From NCBI RefSeq assembly GCF_003312875.1, contig NZ_CP015163.1, positions 4,836,001 through 4,900,000 of the forward strand: 64,000 nucleotides of DNA. The letters run 5' to 3'. Positions within the stretch are counted from its first letter, which is position 1. Every line of letters starts with the position of its first letter. The stretch comes from Amycolatopsis albispora. Lineage in GTDB: Bacteria > Actinomycetota > Actinomycetes > Mycobacteriales > Pseudonocardiaceae. Shown in pieces: positions 26,082 through 35,090 of this stretch. The notes beneath the pieces are model-generated. The model ran no database searches, was not told the origin of the DNA, and worked only from the letters and a program-made list of their open reading frames with translations. The position numbers and the translations under genes are program-made.

Positions 26082-28484
26082 GTGATGCCGGTTCGTCGCC
26101 GGCCGGAGTTCGAGCCGGCCGAGCTGCCGAAGGCGCGGATGATCCGCTGGTGGGTCTTCAGCGGGGTGGCCGCGCTGCTGGCGGTCGCCTTCCTCCTGCT
26201 CCCCTACTGGATCACCATTCCGGCCGAGGCACCCGTGGGCGCCTCCGTCACGATGACCGTGGCGTTGTTCACCGGACTGGTGGTCTCGCTCCTGTTCACC
26301 CTGTACGGCATCGGCCGCGCCCGCCTGGAAATCGCGGCCTACAACGCCAACGAGGTCGACATCGAGCTGTTCGAGGTCGACGGCGACTCCTCGCCCGCCG
26401 AGGTCACCGCCCTGTTCAAGAACAAGCTCAACGAATCACGCATGTACACCCCGGCCGTGGTCCCCGGGGTTTCGCGGTCCTACGACTTCATCCAGATCGT
26501 CGAAACCGCGGGCGAGGCGGCGACGGGCTGGTGGCGCGTGGCGTCCCGGCTGATCAAGCTCGCCCGCCCGCCCCACGCGATCCGGATCAGCGGCCGCCTG
26601 CGCGCCGAGCCCTCCGGGCAGCACCAGCTGGTGCTCGACGTGGTGCGCCAGCCCGGTTTCGCGGCCAGCCCGCTGCTGCTCGCCGACGACGACGAGCAGC
26701 GCCTGCTCGGCCGCGCCGCGAACGCGGTCGCCGCGCTGGTCATCCCGCGCAGCAAGTACTGCCGCAACCAGCAGTGGGCCCGCTGGCGTGGCGCGAAGAT
26801 CCCCGGCGCGCTGTTCGACGCCTACGAGCGCGCCAACCAGTACAAGGCCGAGCGCCGCTACGACGAAGCGCTCGCCGAGTACCACCGCGCGATCGAGCTG
26901 GACCCGGCCAACGTGCACATCCGCGTGGAAATCGGCAACCTCCAGGAGCGCCTCGACCTGCACCTCGCCGCCCTGGTCACCTACGACGACGTGGTGACCC
27001 TGTGCGAAAACCGGAACTACGGCCCCGCCACGCCGGAGGCCGCCGCGTTGCTGCTCGCCCGCTACCGCCGCGCGCTGGTGCTCGGCCGCGGTGACTGGCT
27101 CGCCTACGACTGGTGGCTTTCCGACGGCAAAACGCGGATCCGCCAGACCAGGATGCGGGAGTCGATTCGCCTGCGGTTCGACCGCTACCGCGACACCGTG
27201 CCCGTGCCGTCCGGTCTGCTCGACGAGCCCAACGGTTCCGCCAACGAGGAGAAGGCCGCGCGGCTGCGCGCGTACTTTTGCGAAGTCGCCCAGTACGAAC
27301 TGGAACGGCTGATCGCCGAGCCGCGGCCGAGGCGCCTGCGCGAACTGCTCTCCGACAACTGCCTCCGGCTCGGCCTGCTCGCGGTGTACCTGCGCCGCTC
27401 GATGGCCAACGCCGAAATGGGCAAGCCGTTGCGGGGGTACGCGGCGGTCAAGGGCACACCGGTGAGCGGGTTCGAAAAGCTGGCGGAAGACCGGTCGTGG
27501 CCGCCGTCGGCCGACGCGCTGACCGACACCGTCACCGAGCAGCTCGCCCCGCGCGGCCCGTCGTCGATCTGGCACGAGCACTACAACGCCGCCTGCGTGT
27601 ACGCCGTCGCGCTGCTGCCCTCAGGCATGCGCGGAGAACCCAGCGCCACCAAGGAAACCGTGCGCGTGCTCGACGCGGCCGAGAAAAAAACCCTGATCAC
27701 CAAGGCGATCGCGCAGCTGGACAACGCGGCCGCCTCCCGGCATTCCGGCTACCTCGCGCAGCGGCGGCCGTGGGTGATGTCGGAGGACCCGGACCTGTCG
27801 ACCCTGCGTGGCCAGCCGGAGTTCCGCGCCTTCGAGATGATCACCTACTCCCCCGACCGCCCGACCCCGCTGCGCCCGCGCCGCGTGCACGCCTGGGAAC
27901 TGGCCACCTACACCTCGACGCTGGTCCACCACATCGCGTCGTGCCTGGCGCACGCCTGGCGGCGGCACAGCCCGCCACCCCGTGCCTTCGTCGACGAGGC
28001 CGCCGCGGAAACCTGGCACCGCGCGGAAAAGGATGCCTGGGAGACGATTTCCCAGCTGGCGTCGGGAAACCAGGAGTGGCAGACGCGGTACCAGGCGATC
28101 AAGGCGCTGCAGCGCTGGTCGCATGCCTCCGGGTACGCCTGCGACGACCTCCGCTTCCCGGCCTACTCGGAGCACGAGCTGTTCACCAGGGCCGCCGCGC
28201 TCACCGACGATCCGGACCTGCGCACGGAGTGGCAGCTGCCGCAGGGTGAGGAAACCATCAACAAGGAAACCGAGCTCTACCTCGGCCGCTGCGCGGAACG
28301 GCTGGTGACGCTGTCACACCTGCTGCGTGCCCCCGGCGATCGCGGCACCGCGCCCCGCGGCCGCAAGGAGTTCCAGCAGCTCGCCGAAACCTGGGCCGCG
28401 CTGGCCGACTGGTTTGCCGACGGTGACGCGCTGAGCCCGGTGTCCACGCGCCAGCTCCGCTTCGAGCGCGCGTTCCGCCGGTAG
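26082..28484 (+). CDS. Large TPR-containing membrane protein of unknown function
   Basis: I cannot assign a function. The 800-residue protein has two membrane helices near its N-terminus (about 22-42 and 55-76), then a long cytoplasmic part. A clear TPR unit pair lies at about 243-310 (ALFDAYERANQYKAERRYDEALAEYHRAIELDPANVHIRVEIGNL). Residues 330-800 are helical, rich in Arg and Ala, and contain repeated-looking HEHYNAACVYAVALL and RHSGYLAQRRPWVMSEDPDLSTL segments typical of solenoid repeats. It starts with GTG directly followed by ATG, so either may be used. It stands alone, with no operon partner, 102 bases after the esterase. Codon use matches the chromosome. Confidence 0.75.
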   Translation: MMPVRRRPEFEPAELPKARMIRWWVFSGVAALLAVAFLLLPYWITIPAEAPVGASVTMTVALFTGLVVSLLFTLYGIGRARLEIAAYNANEVDIELFEVDGDSSPAEVTALFKNKLNESRMYTPAVVPGVSRSYDFIQIVETAGEAATGWWRVASRLIKLARPPHAIRISGRLRAEPSGQHQLVLDVVRQPGFAASPLLLADDDEQRLLGRAANAVAALVIPRSKYCRNQQWARWRGAKIPGALFDAYERANQYKAERRYDEALAEYHRAIELDPANVHIRVEIGNLQERLDLHLAALVTYDDVVTLCENRNYGPATPEAAALLLARYRRALVLGRGDWLAYDWWLSDGKTRIRQTRMRESIRLRFDRYRDTVPVPSGLLDEPNGSANEEKAARLRAYFCEVAQYELERLIAEPRPRRLRELLSDNCLRLGLLAVYLRRSMANAEMGKPLRGYAAVKGTPVSGFEKLAEDRSWPPSADALTDTVTEQLAPRGPSSIWHEHYNAACVYAVALLPSGMRGEPSATKETVRVLDAAEKKTLITKAIAQLDNAAASRHSGYLAQRRPWVMSEDPDLSTLRGQPEFRAFEMITYSPDRPTPLRPRRVHAWELATYTSTLVHHIASCLAHAWRRHSPPPRAFVDEAAAETWHRAEKDAWETISQLASGNQEWQTRYQAIKALQRWSHASGYACDDLRFPAYSEHELFTRAAALTDDPDLRTEWQLPQGEETINKETELYLGRCAERLVTLSHLLRAPGDRGTAPRGRKEFQQLAETWAALADWFADGDALSPVSTRQLRFERAFRR

Positions 28485-28559
28485 GTAGGGCCAGCACCAC
28501 CACGGATCCGGGTAGCAACTCCCTGTGTCCGGGCGCGCGCCGGCAATAACTTTTTCCTC

Positions 28560-29696
28560 ATGCGAGGAACACGAATCAGCACAGCAGCCGTCATCACCGC
28601 GCTCACCGTCACCGCCGCCGCACCGGCACTGGCGGCCACGCCCGGCTACCACCGGGCCGAGCTGCAGAAGAGCCTCGACGCCATCCGCGACGCCGGGGTC
28701 GTCGGCGTGCAGGCACAGGCCGACACCGGTCACCGGAGGCTGACCGCGCGCTCCGGGGTGGCCGAGGTGGGCACCTCGAAACCGGTCCCGCGCGACGGCC
28801 GGTTCCGGATGGGCAGCAACACCAAGACCTTCGTCGCGGTGGTGGTGCTCCAGCTGGTCGGCGAGGGCAGGCTCTCGCTGGAGGACAAGGTCGCCGACCT
28901 GCTGCCCGGCGTGGTGACCAGCCCCGGCGGTGACCAGATCACCGTGCGCCAGCTGCTCCAGCACACCAGCGGCCTGCACAACTACACCGCCGACCTGCCG
29001 GTGGCCACCGAGCAGGACTTCCTCGAGCACCGGTTCGAAGAAGCGGACCCAGCGCAGCTGGTGAAGGACGCCATGGCGAAGCCGCCGGAGTTCGCGCCCG
29101 GCACCAGCTGGAACTACTCGAACACCAACTACCTGCTGGCCGGGATGGTGATCGAGAAGCTGACCGGCAATCCGTGGGCGGCAGAGGTCCGCTCGCGCAT
29201 CCTGGTCCCGCTGGGCCTGCGCGACACCTACTCCCCCGGCGCCCGGACCGGGCTGGCGCACCCGCATGCCCACGGTTACACCGTCTGGCCGGGCACCACG
29301 AAGGTGGTCGACACCACGGAGCTGAGCCCGACCTGGGCGGGCGCGGCGGGCGACATGATCACCACCACCGACGACCTCAGCCGGTTCTGGCGGGCCCTGC
29401 TCGGCGGCAAGCTGCTGCGGCCGGCCGAATTCGCCGAAATGCGCAGGACCGTGCCCGCCAAGACCTGGCAGGAGACCGATCCGGGCAGCGCGTACGGCCT
29501 CGGGATCAGCAGCACGCCGCTGAGCTGCGGGGAGCTGTCGTGGTCGCACGGTGGTGACATCCACGGTTTCGCCACGCGCAACGGCTACAGCGGTGACGGC
29601 CGCCGCGGGGTTGTGGTGTCGATGTCCACCCAGGACTTCGGCGGCCCGGGCAACCAGGTCGCCAAGGACCTCGTCGACGACGTCATCTGCGACTAG
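28560..29696 (+). CDS. Secreted serine hydrolase, class C beta-lactamase/DD-peptidase fold
   Basis: This 378-residue exported protein has a Sec signal cut near ALA-ATP (about residue 26). Active-site motifs are S86-N-T-K89 (SxxK), YSN in SWNYSNTNYLL (about residue 183) and HGG in SWSHGGDIHG near the C-terminus in place of KTG. This is the pattern of D-alanyl-D-alanine carboxypeptidases of the Streptomyces R61 type and related esterases. It probably acts on cell-wall peptides, though a beta-lactamase-like role is possible. It is followed by an IclR regulator in the same orientation, 49 bases on. Confidence 0.87.
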   Translation: MRGTRISTAAVITALTVTAAAPALAATPGYHRAELQKSLDAIRDAGVVGVQAQADTGHRRLTARSGVAEVGTSKPVPRDGRFRMGSNTKTFVAVVVLQLVGEGRLSLEDKVADLLPGVVTSPGGDQITVRQLLQHTSGLHNYTADLPVATEQDFLEHRFEEADPAQLVKDAMAKPPEFAPGTSWNYSNTNYLLAGMVIEKLTGNPWAAEVRSRILVPLGLRDTYSPGARTGLAHPHAHGYTVWPGTTKVVDTTELSPTWAGAAGDMITTTDDLSRFWRALLGGKLLRPAEFAEMRRTVPAKTWQETDPGSAYGLGISSTPLSCGELSWSHGGDIHGFATRNGYSGDGRRGVVVSMSTQDFGGPGNQVAKDLVDDVICD

Positions 29697-29745
29697 CGAC
29701 GATCAGCCGGTTGCGGCCGTCCGGAAGTTGATCAACTATGGGGCG

Positions 29746-30492
29746 ATGACCGCCAAGCGGACACCGGGGGCGAGCAGTTCCCGCAAGGTGCTGCAGTTGC
29801 TGCTGGCGTTCTCCGAGCGACGGCCGGAGGCCACCGTGGCCGAACTGGCCGCGCTGGCGGGCACCCCGATCGCGACCACCTACCGGTACGTGGCCCTGCT
29901 CAAGGAACTCCAGCTGCTCGAGGAGGGCCGGGCTGGCCGCTACCACGTCACCTCGCAGGTGATGCCGCTGGCGCGGGCCGCGCAGGTGGCGAACGACCTG
30001 GCCAGGCTGGCCCGGCCGGTGATGGAGGAGGCGGCCCGCGAACTGCGGGAGACCGTGCTGCTGTTCCAGCACTTCGGGGACGCGGCGGTCTGCGCGGAAC
30101 GCGTCGAATGCGACCAGGCCATGCGGTTCACCTTCCAGCCGGGCCATTCGGTCCCGCTGGGGGTCAGTTCCTCGGGCAAGATGCTGCTGGCCAGCCTGCC
30201 GGAGCCGGAGCGCAGCCGGCGGCTCGCCGAGGTGGTCGCCCGTCGTGGCAGCAGCCTGCGCGAGGAGCTGAAGCGCGCCGAGCAGAACCGGTACGCGGTC
30301 AGCTGGGGCGAGGTCGACGAGGGCGTTTGGTCGTGCTCCGTGCCGGTGCGGGTGCCGGGTCAGCGCGCCACGGTACTGACCGTGGCTGGCCCGGCCGCTC
30401 GCATCGGCGACGAAGCCAAGCGCACCGCGATCACCGTGCTCCAGTCGCACGCGCAGCGCATCCAGGACGCCTACACCCAGTTCACGCTGTAA
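29746..30492 (+). CDS. IclR-family transcriptional regulator
   Basis: This 248-residue regulator has an N-terminal winged HTH (about 14-65: RKVLQLLLAFSERRPEATVAELAALAGTPIATTYRYVALLKEL) and a C-terminal effector domain (about 80-245) with the IclR block VPLGVSSSGKMLLASLPEPE. The start at 29746 was picked for family length. No metabolic gene is directly divergent, so its target is unclear; catabolic genes further along the window are possible but unlinked. The upstream spacing of 49 bases is short for a separate promoter, so some read-through from the serine hydrolase gene is likely. Confidence 0.85.
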   Translation: MTAKRTPGASSSRKVLQLLLAFSERRPEATVAELAALAGTPIATTYRYVALLKELQLLEEGRAGRYHVTSQVMPLARAAQVANDLARLARPVMEEAARELRETVLLFQHFGDAAVCAERVECDQAMRFTFQPGHSVPLGVSSSGKMLLASLPEPERSRRLAEVVARRGSSLREELKRAEQNRYAVSWGEVDEGVWSCSVPVRVPGQRATVLTVAGPAARIGDEAKRTAITVLQSHAQRIQDAYTQFTL

Positions 30493-30608
30493 CCAGTGGT
30501 CAACGTTCTTGCCCCGCACCGGGTTCCGTGGCTCTTGTCATGGTCGGGCCGACGGAACCGGCGGGGCGGTCGCACGTCGTATCCAGTATCCGGGAGCGAG
30601 GAGTGCCG

Positions 30609-30890
30609 ATGAGCGCAAACAGGCTGGGGCAGGCCGCCGCGATGATGGAGGACGCCGCGGAAACGGGCCGGTTCGCCGCGGGCGTGATCGAGCTGGGCCG
30701 CGAGGAACCGGATCCGCTGACCGGCGGACCGCCCTTCGGCATCTCCGCGCAGGCGCGGCGGCTCGCGGAGACGTGGAACGCCGCGCTGCGCACCCGTGCC
30801 GCCGAAATGCGCGCGCTGGCCGAGCTCACCGAGCGGGAGGCGGACGAAGTGCGCGACGCCGCCGACGGCCGCGTGCTGCGTTACGCCTGA
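30609..30890 (+). CDS. Small helical protein, first of a pair (possible ESX-like partner)
   Basis: I do not recognise this 93-residue protein. It is almost all helix-forming, with two Ala/Glu/Arg-rich stretches around a Pro/Gly-rich turn (EEPDPLTGGPPFG, about residues 32-44). There is no signal peptide or membrane segment, and no strict WxG motif; the only Trp is in RRLAETWNAAL. Size, helical hairpin shape and its pairing with the next gene recall ESX/WXG100 partners of actinobacteria. The ATG at 30609 follows GAGCGAGGAG. The pair is 10 bases apart and surely co-transcribed. Confidence 0.65.
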   Translation: MSANRLGQAAAMMEDAAETGRFAAGVIELGREEPDPLTGGPPFGISAQARRLAETWNAALRTRAAEMRALAELTEREADEVRDAADGRVLRYA

Positions 30891-30900
30891 GCGAGCCCCG

Positions 30901-31422
30901 ATGGTTTTCATGCACCCCGAGTTGCGGGCCGCGGCCGGGCACCTGGTCCGGCTGCGGGCCGCGGCGGAGGTGCTGCACGCGCCCGATCCGCTGGACGCGC
31001 TGCGGTACACCGACTGCGCACCCGCCGCCTTGCGTGGCATGGTCGAGCGGGCCCGCATCGCGCAGAAACCGCTGGCGGAGGCCAACGCCGACTACGGCGA
31101 GGCACGCATCCGCGCCGGGTTCGGCGAGCGCGGCACGCTCGCCGGCGCCTACCGGGACGAACGGGAGGCGATCGAGCGGACCGTGCTGGCCGGGCTGCGG
31201 GTCGCCGACCAGCTCGACCTGCTCGCCCGCGCGGCGGCCCGGTACGCGGTGGAGGTCGCCGTCCAGGCCGATCCCGCGTGCGTGCTGGTGCTCGACGGCG
31301 ACCTCACCCCGGAACCGGCCGAGGTGGTGCACGAGGCCTGCGCCGCGATCGTGCGCACGGCCGAGGAACACCTGGTCTCCATCGACGCCCTTACGTCCGA
31401 ATTGGACGGTCTCATCCGGTGA
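30901..31422 (+). CDS. Helical protein, second of a pair, unknown function
   Basis: This 173-residue protein is unknown to me. It is Ala- and Arg-rich and predicted largely helical, with coiled-coil-like stretches at about 8-45 and 80-130 (ERTVLAGLRVADQLDLLARAAARYAVEVAVQ). It lacks signal peptide and membrane helices. It follows the 93-residue helical protein by 10 bases. Together they look like a heteromeric pair, possibly substrates or chaperones for a type VII system; no ESX core gene is in the window. The ATG at 30901 could be replaced by that at 30910. It converges on the CoA transferase gene, overlapping by 11 bases. Confidence 0.65.
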   Translation: MVFMHPELRAAAGHLVRLRAAAEVLHAPDPLDALRYTDCAPAALRGMVERARIAQKPLAEANADYGEARIRAGFGERGTLAGAYRDEREAIERTVLAGLRVADQLDLLARAAARYAVEVAVQADPACVLVLDGDLTPEPAEVVHEACAAIVRTAEEHLVSIDALTSELDGLIR

Positions 31423-32581
31423 AGTCGGCGATTTCCGCTTCGCTGTACCCGAGTTCGGCCAGCACCTCGGCGGTGTGCTGGCCCAGAAGCGGTGGCGCGG
31501 AACTGGGCGCCGCCGGGGTTTCCGAGGCCTTCACCGGGAATCCCGTGCCGTAGTAGGTGCCCACGCTCGGGTGCGGCAGCCGGACGATCTGCTCGCGTTC
31601 CTCCGCCCACGGGTCCTCGTACACCTCGTCGATGGTGTTGATCGGACCGGCCGGAATGGAGGTCTCGTCGAACTTCTTCAGCCATTCCGCGCTCGGGCGC
31701 GTGCGCATCACCGCGGTGATCCGCTCGTTCAGCTCGTCCCGGTGCTCGGCCCGCAGCGCGTTCGTGGCGAAGCGCGGATCGTCGGCGAGGCCGAGCAGTT
31801 CGCGGAAGGCACGCCACAGCTTTTCACTGCCCACGGCGACGTTCAGCCAGCCGTCGGCGGTCGGGTATGCCTGGTACGGCACGATGCTCGGATGCGCCGA
31901 GCCCATCCGCTCCGGCCGCTTCTTGTCGTAGAAATACGCGCCCGCCGCGTAGATGTGCCAGGCGAGCTGAGCGTCCATCAGGGACACGTCGAGGTACTGC
32001 CCGCGGCCGGTGGAATGCCTGGCCTGCAAGGCCATCAGCACGCCGATGATTGCCCAGGTGCCCGCGTTCAGGTCGGCCACCGGCAGGCCGACCTTCGCCG
32101 GCGGGCCGTCGGGCTCGCCGGTCAGCCCCATCACGCCGCCCATGCCCTGCGCGATCAGGTCGTAACCGGGCCGGTCCCGGTAGGGGCCGGTCTGGCCGAA
32201 ACCGGTGATGGACACGTGGATCAACCGGGGGTTCAGCTCGGACAGGGTGTCGTAGCCGAGCCCCCAGCGCTCCAGCGTGCCGGGGCGGAAGTTCTCCACC
32301 AGCACGTCCGCCCGCGCCACCAGCCGCCGGACGGCCTCCTGGCCGCGCTCGCTCTTGAGGTCGAGCACGATGCCGCGCTTGTTCCGGTTCGCCGCGAGGA
32401 AGTAGACCGCCTCGTCACTGGCGCCGACAAAGGGCGGACCCCAGTTCCGGGTGTCGTCCCCGTGTCCCGGTGGTTCGACCTTGATCACCTCGGCCCCCAT
32501 CTCGCCGAGGTACTGCGTGCAGTACGGCCCGGCGAGAATGCGGGACAGATCGACCACGCGGAGGCCGTCCAGCGGCCGCAT
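31412..32581 (-). CDS. Family III CoA transferase (CaiB/BaiF type)
   Basis: This 389-residue enzyme should move CoA between carboxylic acids in the cytoplasm. It opens with PLDGLRVVDLSRILAGPYCTQYLGEMGAEVIKVEPPGHGD, the hallmark of the family, and contains VADLNAGTWAIIGVLMAL around the catalytic Asp (about residue 168). The ATG shares one base with the stop of the aldehyde dehydrogenase upstream (TGATG), so the pair is a two-gene operon. Together they suggest oxidation of an aldehyde to an acid and its activation with CoA. The acid is unknown; formyl-, succinyl- and carnitine-type substrates all occur in this family. Confidence 0.88.
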   Translation of the reverse strand: MRPLDGLRVVDLSRILAGPYCTQYLGEMGAEVIKVEPPGHGDDTRNWGPPFVGASDEAVYFLAANRNKRGIVLDLKSERGQEAVRRLVARADVLVENFRPGTLERWGLGYDTLSELNPRLIHVSITGFGQTGPYRDRPGYDLIAQGMGGVMGLTGEPDGPPAKVGLPVADLNAGTWAIIGVLMALQARHSTGRGQYLDVSLMDAQLAWHIYAAGAYFYDKKRPERMGSAHPSIVPYQAYPTADGWLNVAVGSEKLWRAFRELLGLADDPRFATNALRAEHRDELNERITAVMRTRPSAEWLKKFDETSIPAGPINTIDEVYEDPWAEEREQIVRLPHPSVGTYYGTGFPVKASETPAAPSSAPPLLGQHTAEVLAELGYSEAEIADFTG

Positions 32582-33993
32582 CAGCGCTGGATCGCCTTGG
32601 TCTCGAGGAACTCCTCCAGCCCGAACCGGCCCAGCTCGCGTCCGTTGCCGGACTGCTTGTACCCGCCGAAGGGCGCCATCGGGTTGAACGCGCCGCCGTT
32701 CACCTCGACCTGCCCGGCGCGGATGCGCCTGGCGACCGCGGTGGCGTGCTCGGCGTCCCCGGCCCAGACCGCGGCGGCCAGGCCGTACTGGGTGTTGTTC
32801 GCGATGGCCACCGCCTCGTCCTCGGTCTCGTAGGTCAGCACCGAGAGCACCGGCCCGAAGATCTCCTCCTGCGCGATGGTCATCTCCGGGGTGACGTCGG
32901 CGAACACGGTCGGCCGCACATAGTAGCCCTTGTCCAGGCCCTCCGGCGCGTCCGGGCCACCGGCGACCAGCGTCGCGCCCTCCTCGATGCCCTGCCGGAT
33001 GTAACCGCGCACGCGGTCGCGCTGGGCGGCGGAGACCAGCGGCCCGAGCTTGGTGGCCGCGTCGGACGGGTCGCCGACGGAGAACTTCGCCACCCCGTCC
33101 GCGAGCAGGCCGACCACCTCGTCACGCTGGTCGCGGTGCACGATCATCCTGGTCAGCGCGGTGCAGGTCTGCCCGCTGTTGAGGTAGACGTTGCTCAGCC
33201 CGGCCTTGACCGCGGTGGGCAGGTCGGCGTCGGGCAGGATCACGTTCGGCGACTTGCCGCCCAGTTCCAGCGCGACCCGCTTGACCGTCTGCGCGGCGAC
33301 CTCGGAGACCCGCGAGCCGGCCCGGGTGGACCCGGTGAAGGTGACCATGTCGATGTCCGGGTGTGCCGCGATGGCCTCGCCGACCACCGGCCCGGTGCCG
33401 CTGACCAGGTTGAACACCCCGGGCGGCAGGCCGATCTCGTCGAAGATCTCGGTGAGCAGGTAGGCCGCGAGCGGCGCCACCTCGCTCGGCTTCAGCACCA
33501 CCGTGCAACCGGCCGCGAGCGCGGGTGCGACCTTCGCCACAATCTGGTGCAGCGGGTAGTTCCACGGCGTGATCGCACCGACCACGCCGATCGGCTCACG
33601 CACGATCAGGGAGTTGCCGACCTCCTCACCGCGCTCCGGCACGATCGCCGGGTCGGCGTAGCTGCCCGCCACCACCGCGGGCAGCCCGGCCTGCACCTTC
33701 TGCGCGATCTTGACCGGCGCGCCCATGTCCGCGGTGATCGTCTCGGCGATCACCTGGTTGCGTTCCTTCAGCTTGGCCGCGAGCCGGCCGAGGTACCCGC
33801 ACCGCTGCTCAGCGGGGGTGGCGGCCCAGCTCTCGAACGCCCGGCGCGCGGCCGCGACGGCGGCGTCCACGTCGGCCGCGGTCCCCTCGGGCACCCGGTC
33901 GATGACCTCTTCGGTCGCCGGGTTGACCACGTCGATGGTCGCCGAACCGGCCGAAGCAACCCACTTGCCGTCGACATAGATCACGTCACGCAT
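32581..33993 (-). CDS. Aldehyde dehydrogenase family protein
   Basis: This 470-residue NAD(P)-dependent enzyme oxidises an aldehyde to an acid. It has [10 protein letters not shown] (cofactor), a general-base Glu in [12 protein letters not shown] (about residue 242) and the nucleophile Cys in [11 protein letters not shown] (about residue 276). It is similar in length to DhaS/BetB-like enzymes. It is translationally coupled to the CoA transferase downstream. The promoter lies in 33994-34085, immediately before a long hairpin that closes the neighbouring operon. Substrate unknown. Confidence 0.9.
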   Translation of the reverse strand: MRDVIYVDGKWVASAGSATIDVVNPATEEVIDRVPEGTAADVDAAVAAARRAFESWAATPAEQRCGYLGRLAAKLKERNQVIAETITADMGAPVKIAQKVQAGLPAVVAGSYADPAIVPERGEEVGNSLIVREPIGVVGAITPWNYPLHQIVAKVAPALAAGCTVVLKPSEVAPLAAYLLTEIFDEIGLPPGVFNLVSGTGPVVGEAIAAHPDIDMVTFTGSTRAGSRVSEVAAQTVKRVALELGGKSPNVILPDADLPTAVKAGLSNVYLNSGQTCTALTRMIVHRDQRDEVVGLLADGVAKFSVGDPSDAATKLGPLVSAAQRDRVRGYIRQGIEEGATLVAGGPDAPEGLDKGYYVRPTVFADVTPEMTIAQEEIFGPVLSVLTYETEDEAVAIANNTQYGLAAAVWAGDAEHATAVARRIRAGQVEVNGGAFNPMAPFGGYKQSGNGRELGRFGLEEFLETKAIQR

Positions 33994-34085
33994 CGAGCGA
34001 ACTCCCTTGTCTGTCCGGTGCCTGCGCTTCGCACCCTAACCCCGCCGGCTCGCGCCGCCGCAGGTTCTCGGCGGGATACCTGCCC

Positions 34086-34142
34086 ATGTCACGAATGTGG
34101 CTTTCGAGACGCGAGAGGTCTCGAAAGCCACATTCGTGACAT
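34086..34142 (-). terminator. Long perfect hairpin, member of a dispersed family (copy 1)
   Basis: Two perfectly complementary 25-base arms (34086-34110 and 34118-34142) enclose a 7-base loop GCGAGAG. The arm contains the core AATGTGGCTTTC shared with copies at 50723-50779 and 57513-57565. It begins 4 bases past the stop of the ornithine cyclodeaminase-like gene, so it would terminate or stabilise that operon's mRNA. There is no T-run, which is common for actinobacterial terminators. Conservation of the arm sequence beyond what pairing requires suggests a repeat family. Confidence 0.8.
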
Positions 34143-34145
34143 CCG

Positions 34146-35090
34146 CTAACCCCGGTCGCGATCGAGGACGGCCCACGCGGCTGCGGCGTCCTGGACACCG
34201 ACCCCGGTGCTGTTGTAATAGACCAGGTCCGCCGGGCTCCGCCGTCCCGGTGCGGTGCCGACCAGTACCTCGCCGAGTTCCTGCAGTTCCGGCTCGGCCA
34301 GTGGCGCGTCCACGATCGGCCCGGCGTGCGACCGCGCGGTCTCGCGGTGGTCGACCACCACGGCCGCGGCCGCCTCCACCACGTCCCGGCCGACCTCCCG
34401 CCGGTGCGGTTCGAAGGACCCGATGCTGAGCACCGTGCAGCCCTCGGCCAGCCACTCCCGCCGGATCACCGGTTCGGTGCTGACCGTGCACAACGCCACG
34501 ATCCCGGCCCCGCGCACCGCGCTCTCCGCGTCCTCCGCCGCGACCACCGGCAGGCCGAGTTCCGCGGACAGCTCACGCGCCGCCCTCGTCCGGTGTTCCT
34601 CGCCCGGGCTGTACATCCGCACTGTCCTCAGTGGACGCACAGCGGCGATCGCGCGGACGTGCGCCACGCCCTGCACCCCGGTGCCCAGCACGGCCAGCTC
34701 GGTGACATCCGGGTTCGCCAGCAGGTCGGCCGCGACCGCGCTGGCCGCCGAGGTGCGGATGGTGGTCACCGCCGCACCGTCCAGCACCGCCACCGGCACC
34801 CCGGTTTCCGGGTCCAGCACGGTGATCACGCCGTGGATGCTGGGCAGCCCGTGTTCGGCGTTGCCGGGGTTGAAGCTGAGGAACTTGCACACCGGGCCGG
34901 TGTCCGGCGACAACCGGCACGGATAGGCCAGCGCCAGCGCGCCACCGGGCCCGGGCACATGGGTTTTCGGCGGCAGCACGGCGGTTTTCTCGCCCAGCGC
35001 GCGGAAGGCGCGCCGCTGCGACTCGATCGCCGCGTCGATCCCGAGCAGCGCGCCGATCTCGGCGGCGTCGAAGAACCGAGGTGCGGTCAT
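34146..35090 (-). CDS. Ornithine cyclodeaminase/mu-crystallin family protein
   Basis: This 314-residue NAD(P)-binding protein has the family core (KFLSFNPGNAEHGLPSIHGVITVLDPETGVPVAVLDG, about residues 68-105) and a Rossmann loop LGTGVQGVAHVRAI (about 134-147). Members deaminate ornithine, reduce cyclic imino acids, dehydrogenate opines or act on ketimines, so the reaction is open. It is the last gene of a six-gene operon; its ATG overlaps the GntR gene stop (ATGA). In this context, with hydantoinase-like and TPP enzymes, reduction of a cyclic imine or ketimine is a reasonable guess. A long hairpin follows. Confidence 0.85.
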   Translation of the reverse strand: MTAPRFFDAAEIGALLGIDAAIESQRRAFRALGEKTAVLPPKTHVPGPGGALALAYPCRLSPDTGPVCKFLSFNPGNAEHGLPSIHGVITVLDPETGVPVAVLDGAAVTTIRTSAASAVAADLLANPDVTELAVLGTGVQGVAHVRAIAAVRPLRTVRMYSPGEEHRTRAARELSAELGLPVVAAEDAESAVRGAGIVALCTVSTEPVIRREWLAEGCTVLSIGSFEPHRREVGRDVVEAAAAVVVDHRETARSHAGPIVDAPLAEPELQELGEVLVGTAPGRRSPADLVYYNSTGVGVQDAAAAWAVLDRDRG

